Shown here piece after piece: positions 48,939 through 58,646 of a DNA stretch of 64,000 bases. This DNA comes from Lachnospiraceae bacterium (GTDB lineage Bacteria > Bacillota > Clostridia > Lachnospirales > Lachnospiraceae). The stretch is from assembly GCA_024696615.1 (NCBI GenBank), contig JAILGS010000036.1, forward strand, positions 1 through 64,000, in the 5' to 3' direction. The translations under genes were made by a program, and so were the position numbers. How positions within the stretch are numbered: position 1 is the first letter of the stretch; the number at the start of each line of letters is the position of its first letter. Below the pieces are notes generated by a model. That model saw only the letters and a program-made list of their open reading frames with translations. It searched no databases and was not told where the DNA came from.

Positions 48939-51638
48939 TTATTGTAACTTCTTTACATCCCGCTGTAACTCATAGAGGGTATTTAAAGCTTCTAAAGGAG
49001 TTAAGGTGGAAATATCTAAGGCTAATAACCGCTCATAAATCTTGGAGGAATCCACCGGCTCCTCTTTTGGTAAGTCAAACATGGATAGCTGAACCACCTG
49101 GGAATCCTGTTCCTTCACAAGGGGCTGTTTCACAATTGGGGCACTATGGGAGGAACCACAGGTCTTTGCGATTTCTCTTGCCTTAGCAGAAATATCCGCA
49201 TGACTTAATTCTTCCACCAATTCCTTGGCCCGCTGTAATACTGGCTCCGGTACTCCTGCAAGTTTTGCCACCTGAATACCATAACTTCGGTCCGCACCAC
49301 CGGGAATGATCTTACGAAGGAAGACAATATCCTCCCCCTGCTCTTTCACTGCGATACAGTAATTATTAACCCCCTGAATCGAACCTTCCAGTTCCGTCAA
49401 TTCATGGTAATGGGTTGCAAATAAGGTCTTAGCTCCCAGGGTTTTGGGATTGGCAATATGTTCCACCACAGCCCAGGCAATGGAAAGACCATCAAAGGTG
49501 GAAGTACCACGACCGATTTCATCTAAGATGATCAGGGAGCGACTGGTGGCATGACGGAGAATATTGGCCACTTCATTCATTTCCACCATGAAAGTACTCT
49601 GTCCGGAAGCTAAATCATCGGAAGCGCCCACACGGGTAAAGATTCGATCCACAATTCCAATATTGGCCTCGGAAGCCGGTACAAAGGAACCAATCTGGGC
49701 CATTAATACGATTAATGCGGTCTGACGCATATAGGTGGATTTACCAGCCATATTTGGACCTGTAATAATGGAGATTCGATTGGATTGATTATCTAATAAG
49801 GTGTCATTGGCAATAAAGAGGTCATGCTTTAACATCTTCTCCACCACTGGATGACGACCATTTTTAATATCAATTACCCCCTGGGTATTAATCTTTGGAC
49901 GAACATAGGAATTTTGTTCTGCCACATAGGCTAAACTTAGGATGGCATCCATACGGGCAATGGCATGGGCCGTATCCTGAATTCGCACCATATGATCCGC
50001 AATTTCATTACGGATCTGGCAGAATAAATCATATTCTAAGAGGTATAATTTATCCTCCGCTCCAAGAATCGTATCTTCTAATTGCTTTAATTTCTCCGTC
50101 GTATAACGCTCCATATTGGAAAGGGTCTGCTTACGGATATATTCCTCCGGTACAAGGGATAAATAAGAATTGGTTACTTCAATGGTATAACCAAAGATCT
50201 TATTATATTTCACTCGGAGATTTTTAATACCGGTACGCTCTTTTTCTTCCCCTTCAAAAGCAGCTAACCAGTTCTTTCCTTCCCTTTTAGCCTGACGCAG
50301 TCGATCCACTTCTTCATGGAAACCGTCTTTAATAATACCACCTTCTCGGATCACAAGGGGTGGTTCTTCATGAATTCCATCTTCAATTAACTGATATACA
50401 TCCCGTAATTCATCCATGGAATCCGCAAGTTCCGTAAGTAATGGATTCTGGAAGGAATACAGGGTCCTCTTAATATCCGGAATAAAATGTAAGGACTGCT
50501 TTAAGGATAATAAATCCCTGGGATTTACCGTCTGAGTAGCAACCTTACTCATAATTCGCTCAAAATCATATACGGGACCTAAATATTCCCGCAGTTCTTC
50601 CCGGTCCGCATAGGCATTATTTAATGCCTCAATGGCATCCTGACGGCGAAGAATCGCCTCCCGGCTAAGAAGGGGTTGTTCCACCATATTTCGAAGGAAA
50701 CGCGCTCCCATGGCAGTCTTTGTTTTATCTAAAACCCATAAAAGACTTCCTCGCTTTTGCTTATCCCGCATGGTTTCCACCAGTTCAAGGTTTCTGCGGG
50801 AGGAGGAATCAATAATCATATATTGTCCCGTGGTATAGATTTTTAAATTCGTAATATGCTCTAGAGAATTCTTCTGTGTTTCCACTAAGTATTCTAATAA
50901 CGCCCCTGCAGCCACGGTACCCGTAGGATAATCCTGAAGACCCAGTCCGGATAAGTTCTGAATCTTGAAATGATTGCATAACATTTGCTCGCAAGCATTA
51001 TCATTAAAATACTTGGAAGGAAGGGAACTTACTGCAATATGATTCTTCTCCACCAAATCAGAAATATCGATCCCGCTCATTAAAAAGCTCTCATTATATA
51101 CGATTTCCGCTGGAGAAAAACGAAAGATTTCATCATAAAGAAGGCGCTCCTTCTCCAGTTCCGTCACATAATATTCCCCCGTGGACACATCACAGATGGA
51201 AAGTCCAATGGTGTCTGGACTGTAGGCAATACACATGAGGTAGTTATTCTTGCTCTCGTCAAGGGACAATAAATTCATATTGGTTCCCGGGGTTACCACG
51301 CGAATGACTTCCCGCTTCACAAGCCCCTTAGCAAGCTTGGGATCCTCCACCTGCTCACAGATGGCAACACGATACCCCTTTCCCACTAAGCGGTCAATAT
51401 ATCCGTCCGCCGCATGATAGGGAATACCGCACATGGGTGCACGTTCTTCTAAGCCACAGCTTTTTCCCGTTAAGGTTAATTCCAATTCCCTCGATGCAGT
51501 CACCGCATCATCAAAGAACATCTCATAAAAATCCCCTAAACGGTAGAATAATACTGCATCCGGATATTCTAATTTGGTTTCGATATATTTTGCCATCATA
51601 GGCGTCACTTGGGAAAGTAATGCCGATAAATCAGTCAT
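48939..51638 (-). CDS. mutS: DNA mismatch repair protein MutS
   Basis: Mismatch recognition ATPase. 899 residues. The N-terminal mismatch-binding domain holds RLGDFYEMFFDDA with the Phe-x-Glu reader (F-Y-E). The C-terminal ATPase contains Walker A GPNMAGKSTYMRQ, LVEMNEVANIL, Walker B LIILDEIGRGTSTFDG and the ATHYHEL histidine. The connector, lever and clamp regions are in order. It starts 3 bases after miaB's stop. Confidence 0.98.
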   Translation of the reverse strand: MTDLSALLSQVTPMMAKYIETKLEYPDAVLFYRLGDFYEMFFDDAVTASRELELTLTGKSCGLEERAPMCGIPYHAADGYIDRLVGKGYRVAICEQVEDPKLAKGLVKREVIRVVTPGTNMNLLSLDESKNNYLMCIAYSPDTIGLSICDVSTGEYYVTELEKERLLYDEIFRFSPAEIVYNESFLMSGIDISDLVEKNHIAVSSLPSKYFNDNACEQMLCNHFKIQNLSGLGLQDYPTGTVAAGALLEYLVETQKNSLEHITNLKIYTTGQYMIIDSSSRRNLELVETMRDKQKRGSLLWVLDKTKTAMGARFLRNMVEQPLLSREAILRRQDAIEALNNAYADREELREYLGPVYDFERIMSKVATQTVNPRDLLSLKQSLHFIPDIKRTLYSFQNPLLTELADSMDELRDVYQLIEDGIHEEPPLVIREGGIIKDGFHEEVDRLRQAKREGKNWLAAFEGEEKERTGIKNLRVKYNKIFGYTIEVTNSYLSLVPEEYIRKQTLSNMERYTTEKLKQLEDTILGAEDKLYLLEYDLFCQIRNEIADHMVRIQDTAHAIARMDAILSLAYVAEQNSYVRPKINTQGVIDIKNGRHPVVEKMLKHDLFIANDTLLDNQSNRISIITGPNMAGKSTYMRQTALIVLMAQIGSFVPASEANIGIVDRIFTRVGASDDLASGQSTFMVEMNEVANILRHATSRSLIILDEIGRGTSTFDGLSIAWAVVEHIANPKTLGAKTLFATHYHELTELEGSIQGVNNYCIAVKEQGEDIVFLRKIIPGGADRSYGIQVAKLAGVPEPVLQRAKELVEELSHADISAKAREIAKTCGSSHSAPIVKQPLVKEQDSQVVQLSMFDLPKEEPVDSSKIYERLLALDISTLTPLEALNTLYELQRDVKKLQ

Positions 51639-51641
51639 GTT

Positions 51642-53060
51642 CTATGCCTCAATTTCTCCAAAATAATAGAATCCCTTGGATTCTTTCAGGGTCACATTCA
51701 CCATGGAGCCAATCAAACTCCGATCCCCCTTAAAATGTACTAAAAGATTGCTATCCAAGCGACCGGTGAGAAGGGTTTCATCCTGCTCACTTACGGATTC
51801 CACTAACACTTTCTGGGTGGTTCCCACGAAGCGTAAGGACTCCTTGGCAGAAATGGTTTGGATCAAATGTAATAAATAGTCAAATCTTCTCTTGGACACA
51901 TCTGCTGGAACCTGATCCGGAAACTTCGCTGCAGGAGTTCCCACACGTGGGGAGTAGATGAAGGTATAGGCCGCATCATAACGAGCTTCGCGAACCACAT
52001 CACAGGTATCCTCAAAATCTTCCTCCGTCTCTCCTGGAAATCCCACAATAATATCCGTGGTTAAGGATACATCGGGAAGGATTTCTCGAATCATTCGAAC
52101 CACTTCTAAGTACTGTTCCTTAGAATATACGCGATTCATACGCTTTAAAAGACTGGTGCTGCCGGACTGTAATGGCATATGGATCTGATGACAGATCTTC
52201 TTACTATCCCGCATCACTTCTAAGACTTCCCTGGTAAAATCCTTCGGATGTGGGGACATGTAACGAATTCGCTCCAATCCCTCGATCTGATCCACTTCCC
52301 GAAGGAGATCGGCGAAGGAAAATCCATCCTTAAAGTCATTGCCATAGGAATTCACATTCTGTCCAAGTAACATGACTTCCTTGACGCCGTCCTTTACTAA
52401 TGCACGAATCTCATTCACAATATCCCTTGGTTCTCTGGAATGCTCACGGCCACGTACATGGGGAACAATACAGAACGTACAGAAATTATTACAACCAAAG
52501 GTAATATTCACACCGGACTTGAATGGGAATTTACGAACACTTGGAAGATCCTCCACAATCAGTGGATTCTTATCCATCAGTTCAATCACCAGTTCATCGG
52601 ATAATAAACTTTCATAGAGCACCTGTGCAAATTGATACAGATTATGGGTACCAAAGATCAGATCCACATGGGGATAGGATTTCTTAATCTTTTCCACCAC
52701 ATGGGGCTCCTGCATCATGCATCCACACAGGCCAATACGCATATCTGGATTCTTTCGTTTAAATTTTTTAAGATTTCCTAAATGACCATACAATCTGGTA
52801 TTGGCATTCTCACGAATGGAGCAGGTATTAAAGATAATAAAATCCGCCTGTTCCTCATCTTCAATGATCTCATAGCCAGCTTCCGTTAACACACCCACGA
52901 TTTTCTCGGAATCTCTGGCATTCATTTGACAACCAAAGGTTACCACACAGGCAGTAAGCGGTTTCTTGCGCTTAGCATCCTGGGCGGTAATAATCTCTTT
53001 AATTTTCTGAATATATTCTCTTTGTTTCTTAGCTTCTTCAATTGCTTCAAGTGTTGCCAT
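51642..53060 (-). CDS. miaB: tRNA-2-methylthio-N6-dimethylallyladenosine synthase MiaB
   Basis: Radical SAM methylthiotransferase that modifies A37 of tRNAs. N-terminal UPF0004 domain with the first cluster cysteines (VVTFGCQMNARDSEKI, FNTCSIRENA, LCGCMMQ), radical SAM core with FGCNNFCTFCIVPHVRGRE (C-x3-C-x2-C), QIHMPLQSGSTSLLKRMNR, IVGFPGETEEDF, and C-terminal TRAM domain (LVESVSEQDETLLTGR). 472 residues including a short helical N-terminal extension. First of the miaB-mutS-mutL series. Confidence 0.96.
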   Translation of the reverse strand: MATLEAIEEAKKQREYIQKIKEIITAQDAKRKKPLTACVVTFGCQMNARDSEKIVGVLTEAGYEIIEDEEQADFIIFNTCSIRENANTRLYGHLGNLKKFKRKNPDMRIGLCGCMMQEPHVVEKIKKSYPHVDLIFGTHNLYQFAQVLYESLLSDELVIELMDKNPLIVEDLPSVRKFPFKSGVNITFGCNNFCTFCIVPHVRGREHSREPRDIVNEIRALVKDGVKEVMLLGQNVNSYGNDFKDGFSFADLLREVDQIEGLERIRYMSPHPKDFTREVLEVMRDSKKICHQIHMPLQSGSTSLLKRMNRVYSKEQYLEVVRMIREILPDVSLTTDIIVGFPGETEEDFEDTCDVVREARYDAAYTFIYSPRVGTPAAKFPDQVPADVSKRRFDYLLHLIQTISAKESLRFVGTTQKVLVESVSEQDETLLTGRLDSNLLVHFKGDRSLIGSMVNVTLKESKGFYYFGEIEA

Positions 53061-53091
53061 GGTAAAACCTTTCCTAAAACCTAACTCATAC

Positions 53092-53664
53092 CTAGTTCTT
53101 TATCCTTTGGGATTCTGTAATCACAAGATCCAATCCCCGGTCCCATTCCCCGCGAGGGACTTGGGATACCAACTGAAAATCAAACCCCAGTCCAATGGTA
53201 AAAAACTCGGGGTAACGTTCCAAATACTTATCATAAAAACCGCCGCCATAGCCGATTCGCCCTCCCATGGGGTCAAAAGCAAGCCCTGGCACGATCATAA
53301 CGCCCCGGGGATTTAAGGCTTTGTTACAATCCTCCACCGGTTCTAAAATCCCCTTACATCCGGAAGCTAAGTCCTTCATGGAATGCACCTCATAGAAGTT
53401 CATCTCCTCCCCTTCCACTTTGGGCAGATAGACTTTTCGTCCCTGTTCCCAGAGGCGTTCGATGAGGGATTGCATGTGAACTTCCGCATTGTAATTCATA
53501 TAGGCGTAGATTTCATCGGCTTTTATGAACTCCTCGCATTCTTGCAAATGTTTAAAAATCCTTTCACTTCGTATCAGAATTTCATCTGCCGATAGCTCTT
53601 TTTTCTTCTTCGAAATGCTTCTTCGAAGTTCTTTTTTGGCTAATTCTAAGGCCTCTCGTTCCAT
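53092..53664 (-). CDS. 5-formyltetrahydrofolate cyclo-ligase family protein
   Basis: Converts 5-formyl-THF to 5,10-methenyl-THF using ATP. 190 residues: N-terminal basic helix KKELRRSISKKKKEL, IYAYMNYNAEVHMQSLIERLWEQGRKVYLPKVEGEEMNFYEV, and the ATP-binding motif PGLAFDPMGGRIGYGGGFYDKYLER. All conserved motifs of the family are present. It lies 31 bases before miaB on the minus strand. Confidence 0.94.
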   Translation of the reverse strand: MEREALELAKKELRRSISKKKKELSADEILIRSERIFKHLQECEEFIKADEIYAYMNYNAEVHMQSLIERLWEQGRKVYLPKVEGEEMNFYEVHSMKDLASGCKGILEPVEDCNKALNPRGVMIVPGLAFDPMGGRIGYGGGFYDKYLERYPEFFTIGLGFDFQLVSQVPRGEWDRGLDLVITESQRIKN

Positions 53665-53678
53665 AACTGCCTTCCATT

Positions 53679-53918
53679 CTAATTATGATGTTCTGGACGC
53701 TTCATCATCTCATCATGTCGTTCCTTCACAGAAATTCTGCTTCCGTCCGGATTCTCGATGGTGATGGACTCTAAATTCGCCTTCATATTGGCCTTCATGG
53801 CATCAATATAGGTTCTGCGAAGCATTTGCTGTTCGCTTGCTTCTTCGGCGGTAAGTTCCCGCTGCTTTTTCAGATGCGCCAGCTCATTAATACGCGCAAT
53901 TTGTTCCTTGGTTATCAT
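53679..53918 (-). CDS. DUF896 (YnzC-like) protein
   Basis: 79-residue helical protein MITKEQIARINELAHLKKQRELTAEE..., the DUF896/YnzC signature, with a charged C terminus. It starts in the stop codon of the preceding FAD gene (ATGA overlap); the longer frame from 54020 lies inside that gene. In Bacillus the ynzC gene is part of the lexA-linked yneA operon, but here it is 24 kb away with no SOS box seen. Confidence 0.92.
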   Translation of the reverse strand: MITKEQIARINELAHLKKQRELTAEEASEQQMLRRTYIDAMKANMKANLESITIENPDGSRISVKERHDEMMKRPEHHN

Positions 53919-55558
53919 TCCAAAATCCTCTCTAAATCTTCCATAACCCATTCTGCAGTACGAATTCCATCCACCGCTGCAGAGGTGATTCCTCCCGCAT
54001 ATCCAGCACCTTCCCCACAAGGATAAAGGCCCCCAATATTACTTTCCCCATGTTCATTCCGAAGCATGTGAACCGGGGAAGAGGTCCTGCTTTCCAGTCC
54101 CACCATCAGCGCATCCCCATCGTCAAAGGAAGGGATCTGCTTTCCAAAATGATGGACTCCCGCAATAATTGGTTGGATCATTTCCTCTGGAAGAATATGC
54201 CACAGATTGCCAAGGGCATAGGCTCCCTTAATACATGGGGTAACCCTTCCTAAGGAAGTACTTGCACATCCCTTGGAAAAATCTTCAAATCGCTGCACCG
54301 GAATTTTTCCATCACATTCCTCATAGGCCTTCTCTTCCAAGGCTTCCTGATATTCCACTCCTGCAAGAGGGTTGGAGTCTTTAGCATAGTCCGATGGCTT
54401 TATGGTAACAACAATGGCAGAATTAGCATTCTTACTATTTCTACCGGAATAGGACATACCATTAACACATAATCTGCCAGGCTCAGAGGAGGCATTCACC
54501 ACATATCCTCCGGGACACATACAAAAAGAATACACCCCTCTACCGGACTCCTTATGCTTATAAGTCACTTTATAAGGCGCCGCAGGTAAATCATAGGAAG
54601 CATTCTCCACGCCGTAAGCATAGGCATTAATCACTTCCTGGGGATGTTCCATACGAACCCCCATGGCAAATGCTTTCTGCTCCATGGCTACTCCAAGCCC
54701 ATATAAAACACGAATGGTATCCCTGGCACTATGACCAATGGCAAGAATCACATGGGAGCAGGGAAGAATTTCACGATCATTCACTTCAATTCCTGTAATC
54801 CGATTCTTTTCTAAGCATAATCCGGTCATCTTGGTGTGAAATAACACTTTGCCTCCGAGGGAAATAATTTCTTCCCGAATACCGGAAACACATTCCACCA
54901 ATTTATCCGTTCCCACATGGGGTTTTGCATCATAAATAATCTCAGGATTTGCTCCATACAAAACAAAGGTGTCCATAATAAAGCGAAGTTTTCCCGTATT
55001 TTCCTTAATCTGGGAATTTAATTTGCCATCGGAAAACGTACCTGCGCCTCCCTCCCCAAATTGCACATTGCAATCCGGGGATAATGGCTTTCCATCCCAA
55101 AACTCCGATACGGTTTTGGTTCGTTCCGTTACATTACCGCCCCGATCAATTAATATTGGACAAAGTCCTGCTCTTGCTAAAACTAATCCGGCAAAAAGAC
55201 CGGCAGGACCGGTTCCCACAATGACGATGGATGGTTTTGCATCCCCCGCCGCATGGTACTTTTTAAGAGCCTCCTTGGATAATTCTTTCGGCTCATAGGT
55301 TCGATGCTCCACCAGGGTAATATCCCTGTCATGTAAGCGTTCCACCAATCGTTCTTCTGCTTCTTTGGAAGTATTCTCCAGAGAAACATTCACGGAATAG
55401 ATATAATAAAGCTTTGGCTTTTCTCTTGAGTCTAAGGAACGGCGAATAATATCCATGGTCCATGGAGTTTTTGGATGTTTTAATCTTTTGGTTACCAGGG
55501 CCTGTAAGTCATTCAGTGTTCCAGACACCGGTAATTTTAACTGTGTAATTCGTATCAT
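53915..55558 (-). CDS. FAD-dependent oxidoreductase (COG2509 type)
   Basis: 547-residue flavoprotein. An N-terminal domain of about 100 residues (IRITQLKLPVSGTLNDLQALV) precedes the dinucleotide-binding VIVGTGPAGLFAGLVLARAGLCPILIDRG. Further: FGEGGAGTFSDGKLNSQI, GHSARDTIRVLYGLGV, MRMEHPQEVIN, SFCMCPGGYVVNASSE and PCGEGAGYAGGITSAAVDGI, typical of the uncharacterised COG2509 group. The electron acceptor and substrate are unknown. It overlaps the other FAD gene upstream by 4 bases. Confidence 0.9.
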   Translation of the reverse strand: MIRITQLKLPVSGTLNDLQALVTKRLKHPKTPWTMDIIRRSLDSREKPKLYYIYSVNVSLENTSKEAEERLVERLHDRDITLVEHRTYEPKELSKEALKKYHAAGDAKPSIVIVGTGPAGLFAGLVLARAGLCPILIDRGGNVTERTKTVSEFWDGKPLSPDCNVQFGEGGAGTFSDGKLNSQIKENTGKLRFIMDTFVLYGANPEIIYDAKPHVGTDKLVECVSGIREEIISLGGKVLFHTKMTGLCLEKNRITGIEVNDREILPCSHVILAIGHSARDTIRVLYGLGVAMEQKAFAMGVRMEHPQEVINAYAYGVENASYDLPAAPYKVTYKHKESGRGVYSFCMCPGGYVVNASSEPGRLCVNGMSYSGRNSKNANSAIVVTIKPSDYAKDSNPLAGVEYQEALEEKAYEECDGKIPVQRFEDFSKGCASTSLGRVTPCIKGAYALGNLWHILPEEMIQPIIAGVHHFGKQIPSFDDGDALMVGLESRTSSPVHMLRNEHGESNIGGLYPCGEGAGYAGGITSAAVDGIRTAEWVMEDLERILE

Positions 55559-56841
55559 CCCTCTTGCACCTTCTTACTTCCTGCAATCATACCACTGGCA
55601 AAGGCCCATTGTAGATTATATCCACCACAGATTCCATCTACATCCACAAGTTCACCAACCACATATAATCCCGGATGATCCTTACATTCCATGGTGCCCC
55701 ACACTAAGGCATCCGTAGGAACGCCACCCTGGCATACCTGACAAAAATCATATCCGCGATATCCCGATACCGTAAAAGACAGATTCTTTAATTGCCGGAC
55801 AAATCCTTCGAAATCCTTATCCTGTAAGCTTTCCACCGGGGTGCTTTTCTTAAGTCGACATAGACCAAGAATCGTATTCGTTACTTTCTTTGGTACAATT
55901 CCATCAAAGAATTGCTCCGCATGATAATTGGACATAAAGCCTTCTTCCATGGTCTTTTTCTTTTGCTGTAGGAAGGCCACACCTTCCTCTAAGGAAACCT
56001 TAGGCCATAGATCCACAAGAATCCGAAGATCCCCATTGGTCTGCTTTTTCAATTGTGCCTTGGCTTCCACATCCTGTACAACATAACGGCTAATCTGAAA
56101 CATGGGAATGCCGGATAGGCCATATTCGGTAAATTGAATCTCTCCCATACTCTCATACATTTGCACGGTGCCATATTTTATACAGCCCTCCGTACGTACA
56201 CCGGAGAGGTTTTTAACATATTCTTCTTCACATTCCACGGAAGTCAGGGCTGGAAGCACCTTCTTTAGCGGAAGGGAAAGCTTTTCTAACAGCGGGAACA
56301 CGGAGCCATCGGAACCGGTCTTAGGATGGGATAAAAGTCCTGTGGCAAGAACAAGATGCGGTGCAATCAGGCAATATTCTCCCTCCCCCGTTGTAATATG
56401 CAGCTCATACTTTCCTTTAGCATTCTTTTTTCCGTCTAAAATCTTACTATGAAGGTAAATTGCCACCTTCTGGTTAGCTAGCAAGGAAACCAAATGGTCC
56501 CTGACGGAAGCTGCCTGATTGGAATAGGGATAGATATATCCATCCCGGTCCTTTAAGGAAAGTCCGGTGTGTTCCAACCATTCCATAAGTTTGCTTGGGG
56601 AAAACTTTTCTATAATTCCCATGGCATAGTCATTTCCTTCGGGATTATAGGCCTCTTTGGTCAAATGGGTATTGGTGATATTACAACGCCCATTTCCTGT
56701 CAGGAGAAGTTTTTTTAAAATCATCTCTTTCTGTTCCACAATACATACTGTCATTCCAGCCTTGGCTGCAGCAAGGGCTGCCATACATCCAGCGGCTCCA
56801 CCACCAAGGATGATCTTATCATAATGGATTGTCGATGCCAT
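55555..56841 (-). CDS. HI0933/YhiN-type flavoprotein (COG2081)
   Basis: 428-residue flavoprotein with the FAD loop IILGGGAAGCMAALAAAKAGMTVCIVEQ, LLLTGNGRCNITNT (the family's GNGRCN), and the C-terminal TDALVWGTMECKDHPGLYVVGELVDVDGICGGYNLQWAFASGMIAG. The family is annotated as aminoacetone oxidase or as a flavoprotein of unknown function; the reaction here is not known. First gene after a strong promoter, and thus probably the head of the long operon down to mgsA. Confidence 0.9.
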   Translation of the reverse strand: MASTIHYDKIILGGGAAGCMAALAAAKAGMTVCIVEQKEMILKKLLLTGNGRCNITNTHLTKEAYNPEGNDYAMGIIEKFSPSKLMEWLEHTGLSLKDRDGYIYPYSNQAASVRDHLVSLLANQKVAIYLHSKILDGKKNAKGKYELHITTGEGEYCLIAPHLVLATGLLSHPKTGSDGSVFPLLEKLSLPLKKVLPALTSVECEEEYVKNLSGVRTEGCIKYGTVQMYESMGEIQFTEYGLSGIPMFQISRYVVQDVEAKAQLKKQTNGDLRILVDLWPKVSLEEGVAFLQQKKKTMEEGFMSNYHAEQFFDGIVPKKVTNTILGLCRLKKSTPVESLQDKDFEGFVRQLKNLSFTVSGYRGYDFCQVCQGGVPTDALVWGTMECKDHPGLYVVGELVDVDGICGGYNLQWAFASGMIAGSKKVQEG

Positions 56842-56878
56842 CTTCTTCTCCTTTCAATCCATAATACACTAATATATT

Positions 56879-56907
56879 ATTTTATTCCAAAAACCCAGAT
56901 TTGGCAA
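56879..56907 (-). promoter_or_regulatory. Promoter at the head of the miaB-mutSL-mre series
   Basis: On the minus strand TTGCCA (56902-56907) and TAAAAT (56879-56884) are 17 bases apart. Seventeen genes follow in one direction with small or no gaps down to mgsA, so this may drive a very long transcript, perhaps helped by internal promoters. Confidence 0.7.
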
Positions 56908-56941
56908 GGAAAACGAGGCCTTTTCATGGAAAAAAAGCCGT

Positions 56942-56986
56942 AAAAAAGAGCTTTCCAGAAAGAATCTCTCTTTCTAAAAAGCTCTT
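56942..56986 (-). terminator. Terminator of the DUF3048 transcript
   Basis: A 17-position stem (AAGAGCTTT..AGAAAG with CTTTCT..AAAGCTCTT, a two-base internal mismatch), 7-base loop, and a T-run on the minus strand (A at 56942-56947). Confidence 0.88.
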
Positions 56987-57037
56987 AGGTCATTCGCATT
57001 CTTTGGCTAAGGAAAACCCTTGCAAGGGACCTACTTC

Positions 57038-58141
57038 TTATTCGAAGTAAACATCCTCTAAATCATCCACATTGATGATATTCACAAATGTCTTACCCTG
57101 ATTCAGGATCACATCGGAACCATCTGAATAAGTATACTTCACAGGTCCTAATTCATCCACCTTCATCCAGTGAATTGGGCATAACTTACCATTGGTAATA
57201 TAATATCCTTCACCTTCACCCTGGTTATTTAATAATGGAGTACCATTGGAATACTTATCACCGGTTACAAAACGTACAATAATATTCTTAAATGCTAACT
57301 GTTCGCCACTTTCCATATCCACATGCTCTTCGCCATACTGCCAACGATAGTATAATCCATCGGACTCGTTATAACGGAATTCTGGCTTGTTACGTACAAA
57401 TCCAGGCTTAAAGAGGGTACAATCCATACCATTCTCAAACTCGATTTCCTTCGTATCATACTGGGTGAACTGGAATGTGGTCTCCACATCATCATCCAAA
57501 TCTAAGTCAAAATTATAACGGCTTGCTGCATTTAATAAGCCCTTGGTAGAGGTGTAAGCATTGTGAGGTGCCACACGGTCGGTGGTACGATAGAAATCAG
57601 AACCATCCAACTTCATACCATCGATATGCTCTACGCGATCCAAAAGACTTGCTGCAAGTGGGGAGAATCCAAAGTGCGTATAGATACCGCCAAATTCATA
57701 TGCATAATATACATAGAATTCACGACAGCTACGTACTGGTCCGATCTTCTCCAAACCATCATAATTTTGCATCACAATCATCAGACGAGTAATCTGAGAT
57801 TCTACATATGCTTCATAAATAATCTCTGCATGATCAATTCCTGACTGAGGAATGGCATCTTCAATATTATTGATCATGATACATAAAGGACGACGCTTAG
57901 CAACTTCCTCATCCACCCATTCACCGGTGGTGATACTACGAAGCATACCGGCCTTCTCTAATACAGGCTGTTCTTCCTGTGTATTAACGGTTGGAGCTTC
58001 TGTGGTGGTAGGTGCTTCTGTAATCGCCACTACATCCGTTGGTAATGTATCCGCTTCCCCCGTTGGATTAGACTTGCCACAAGCAGTCATACTAAGACAT
58101 GCACATGCCATGGCAACAATCGCGTACTTTCTTAAATTCAT
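57038..58141 (-). CDS. DUF3048 (YerB-like) lipoprotein
   Basis: 367-residue secreted lipoprotein. Signal peptide with lipobox ending at Cys21 (MTAC), then a Thr/Glu-rich linker (about 25-60, TEAPTTTEAPT) and the DUF3048 domain (RPLCIMINNIEDAIPQSGIDHAEIIYEAYVESQITRLMIVMQ, IGPVRSCREFYVYYAYEFGGIYTHFG). Function unknown; anchored on the outer face of the membrane after LspA processing. Lies 4 bases after ybeY's stop. Confidence 0.92.
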   Translation of the reverse strand: MNLRKYAIVAMACACLSMTACGKSNPTGEADTLPTDVVAITEAPTTTEAPTVNTQEEQPVLEKAGMLRSITTGEWVDEEVAKRRPLCIMINNIEDAIPQSGIDHAEIIYEAYVESQITRLMIVMQNYDGLEKIGPVRSCREFYVYYAYEFGGIYTHFGFSPLAASLLDRVEHIDGMKLDGSDFYRTTDRVAPHNAYTSTKGLLNAASRYNFDLDLDDDVETTFQFTQYDTKEIEFENGMDCTLFKPGFVRNKPEFRYNESDGLYYRWQYGEEHVDMESGEQLAFKNIIVRFVTGDKYSNGTPLLNNQGEGEGYYITNGKLCPIHWMKVDELGPVKYTYSDGSDVILNQGKTFVNIINVDDLEDVYFE

Positions 58142-58145
58142 ACAC

Positions 58146-58646
58146 TTATCTCCTTATATCCAAATGTTCTAGTATTTCTTCCTGTTTTCGCTCCATCACC
58201 TGTCGTTCCTCATCGGTTTCATGATCATATCCAAATAAGTGTAACATGCTATGGGCAACAAGAAAGGCGGTCTCCCTTTTTTCGCCATGTCCATAATTAT
58301 AAGCCTGTTCTTTGATTTTGTCCACCGAAAGAACAATATCTCCAAGCATTAATTCGCCACTTTCCGGGTTAAAATCAAAGGCTCCCACCTCATCAATTTC
58401 AGAAAAAGCGGATGGACTACTAAGGGATAACATAGGAAAGGATAATACATCCGTAGGACGGTCGATTCCTCGCTGCTCCTTATTAATTTCCCAGATTCCT
58501 TCATCGTCCGTGAATAAAACATTGACTTCTGCATCATAGGGACAATTCTCATAATCAAGGGCTTCTTCAATCACGTCCCGAATTAATTGTTCCACATCTT
58601 CCACCTCTGGGCGTTTTGTGGTTTCATATTCAAAATTAACGGTCAT
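58146..58646 (-). CDS. ybeY: Endoribonuclease YbeY (rRNA maturation)
   Basis: Zinc-dependent RNase that processes the 3' end of 16S rRNA and performs ribosome quality control. 166 residues with the metal motif HSMLHLFGYDH (H-x3-H-x5-H), preceded by IDRPTDVLSFPM and GDIVLSVDKIKEQA. The first motif residue after H is S where G is common. It overlaps phoH by 4 bases. Confidence 0.95.
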   Translation of the reverse strand: MTVNFEYETTKRPEVEDVEQLIRDVIEEALDYENCPYDAEVNVLFTDDEGIWEINKEQRGIDRPTDVLSFPMLSLSSPSAFSEIDEVGAFDFNPESGELMLGDIVLSVDKIKEQAYNYGHGEKRETAFLVAHSMLHLFGYDHETDEERQVMERKQEEILEHLDIRR

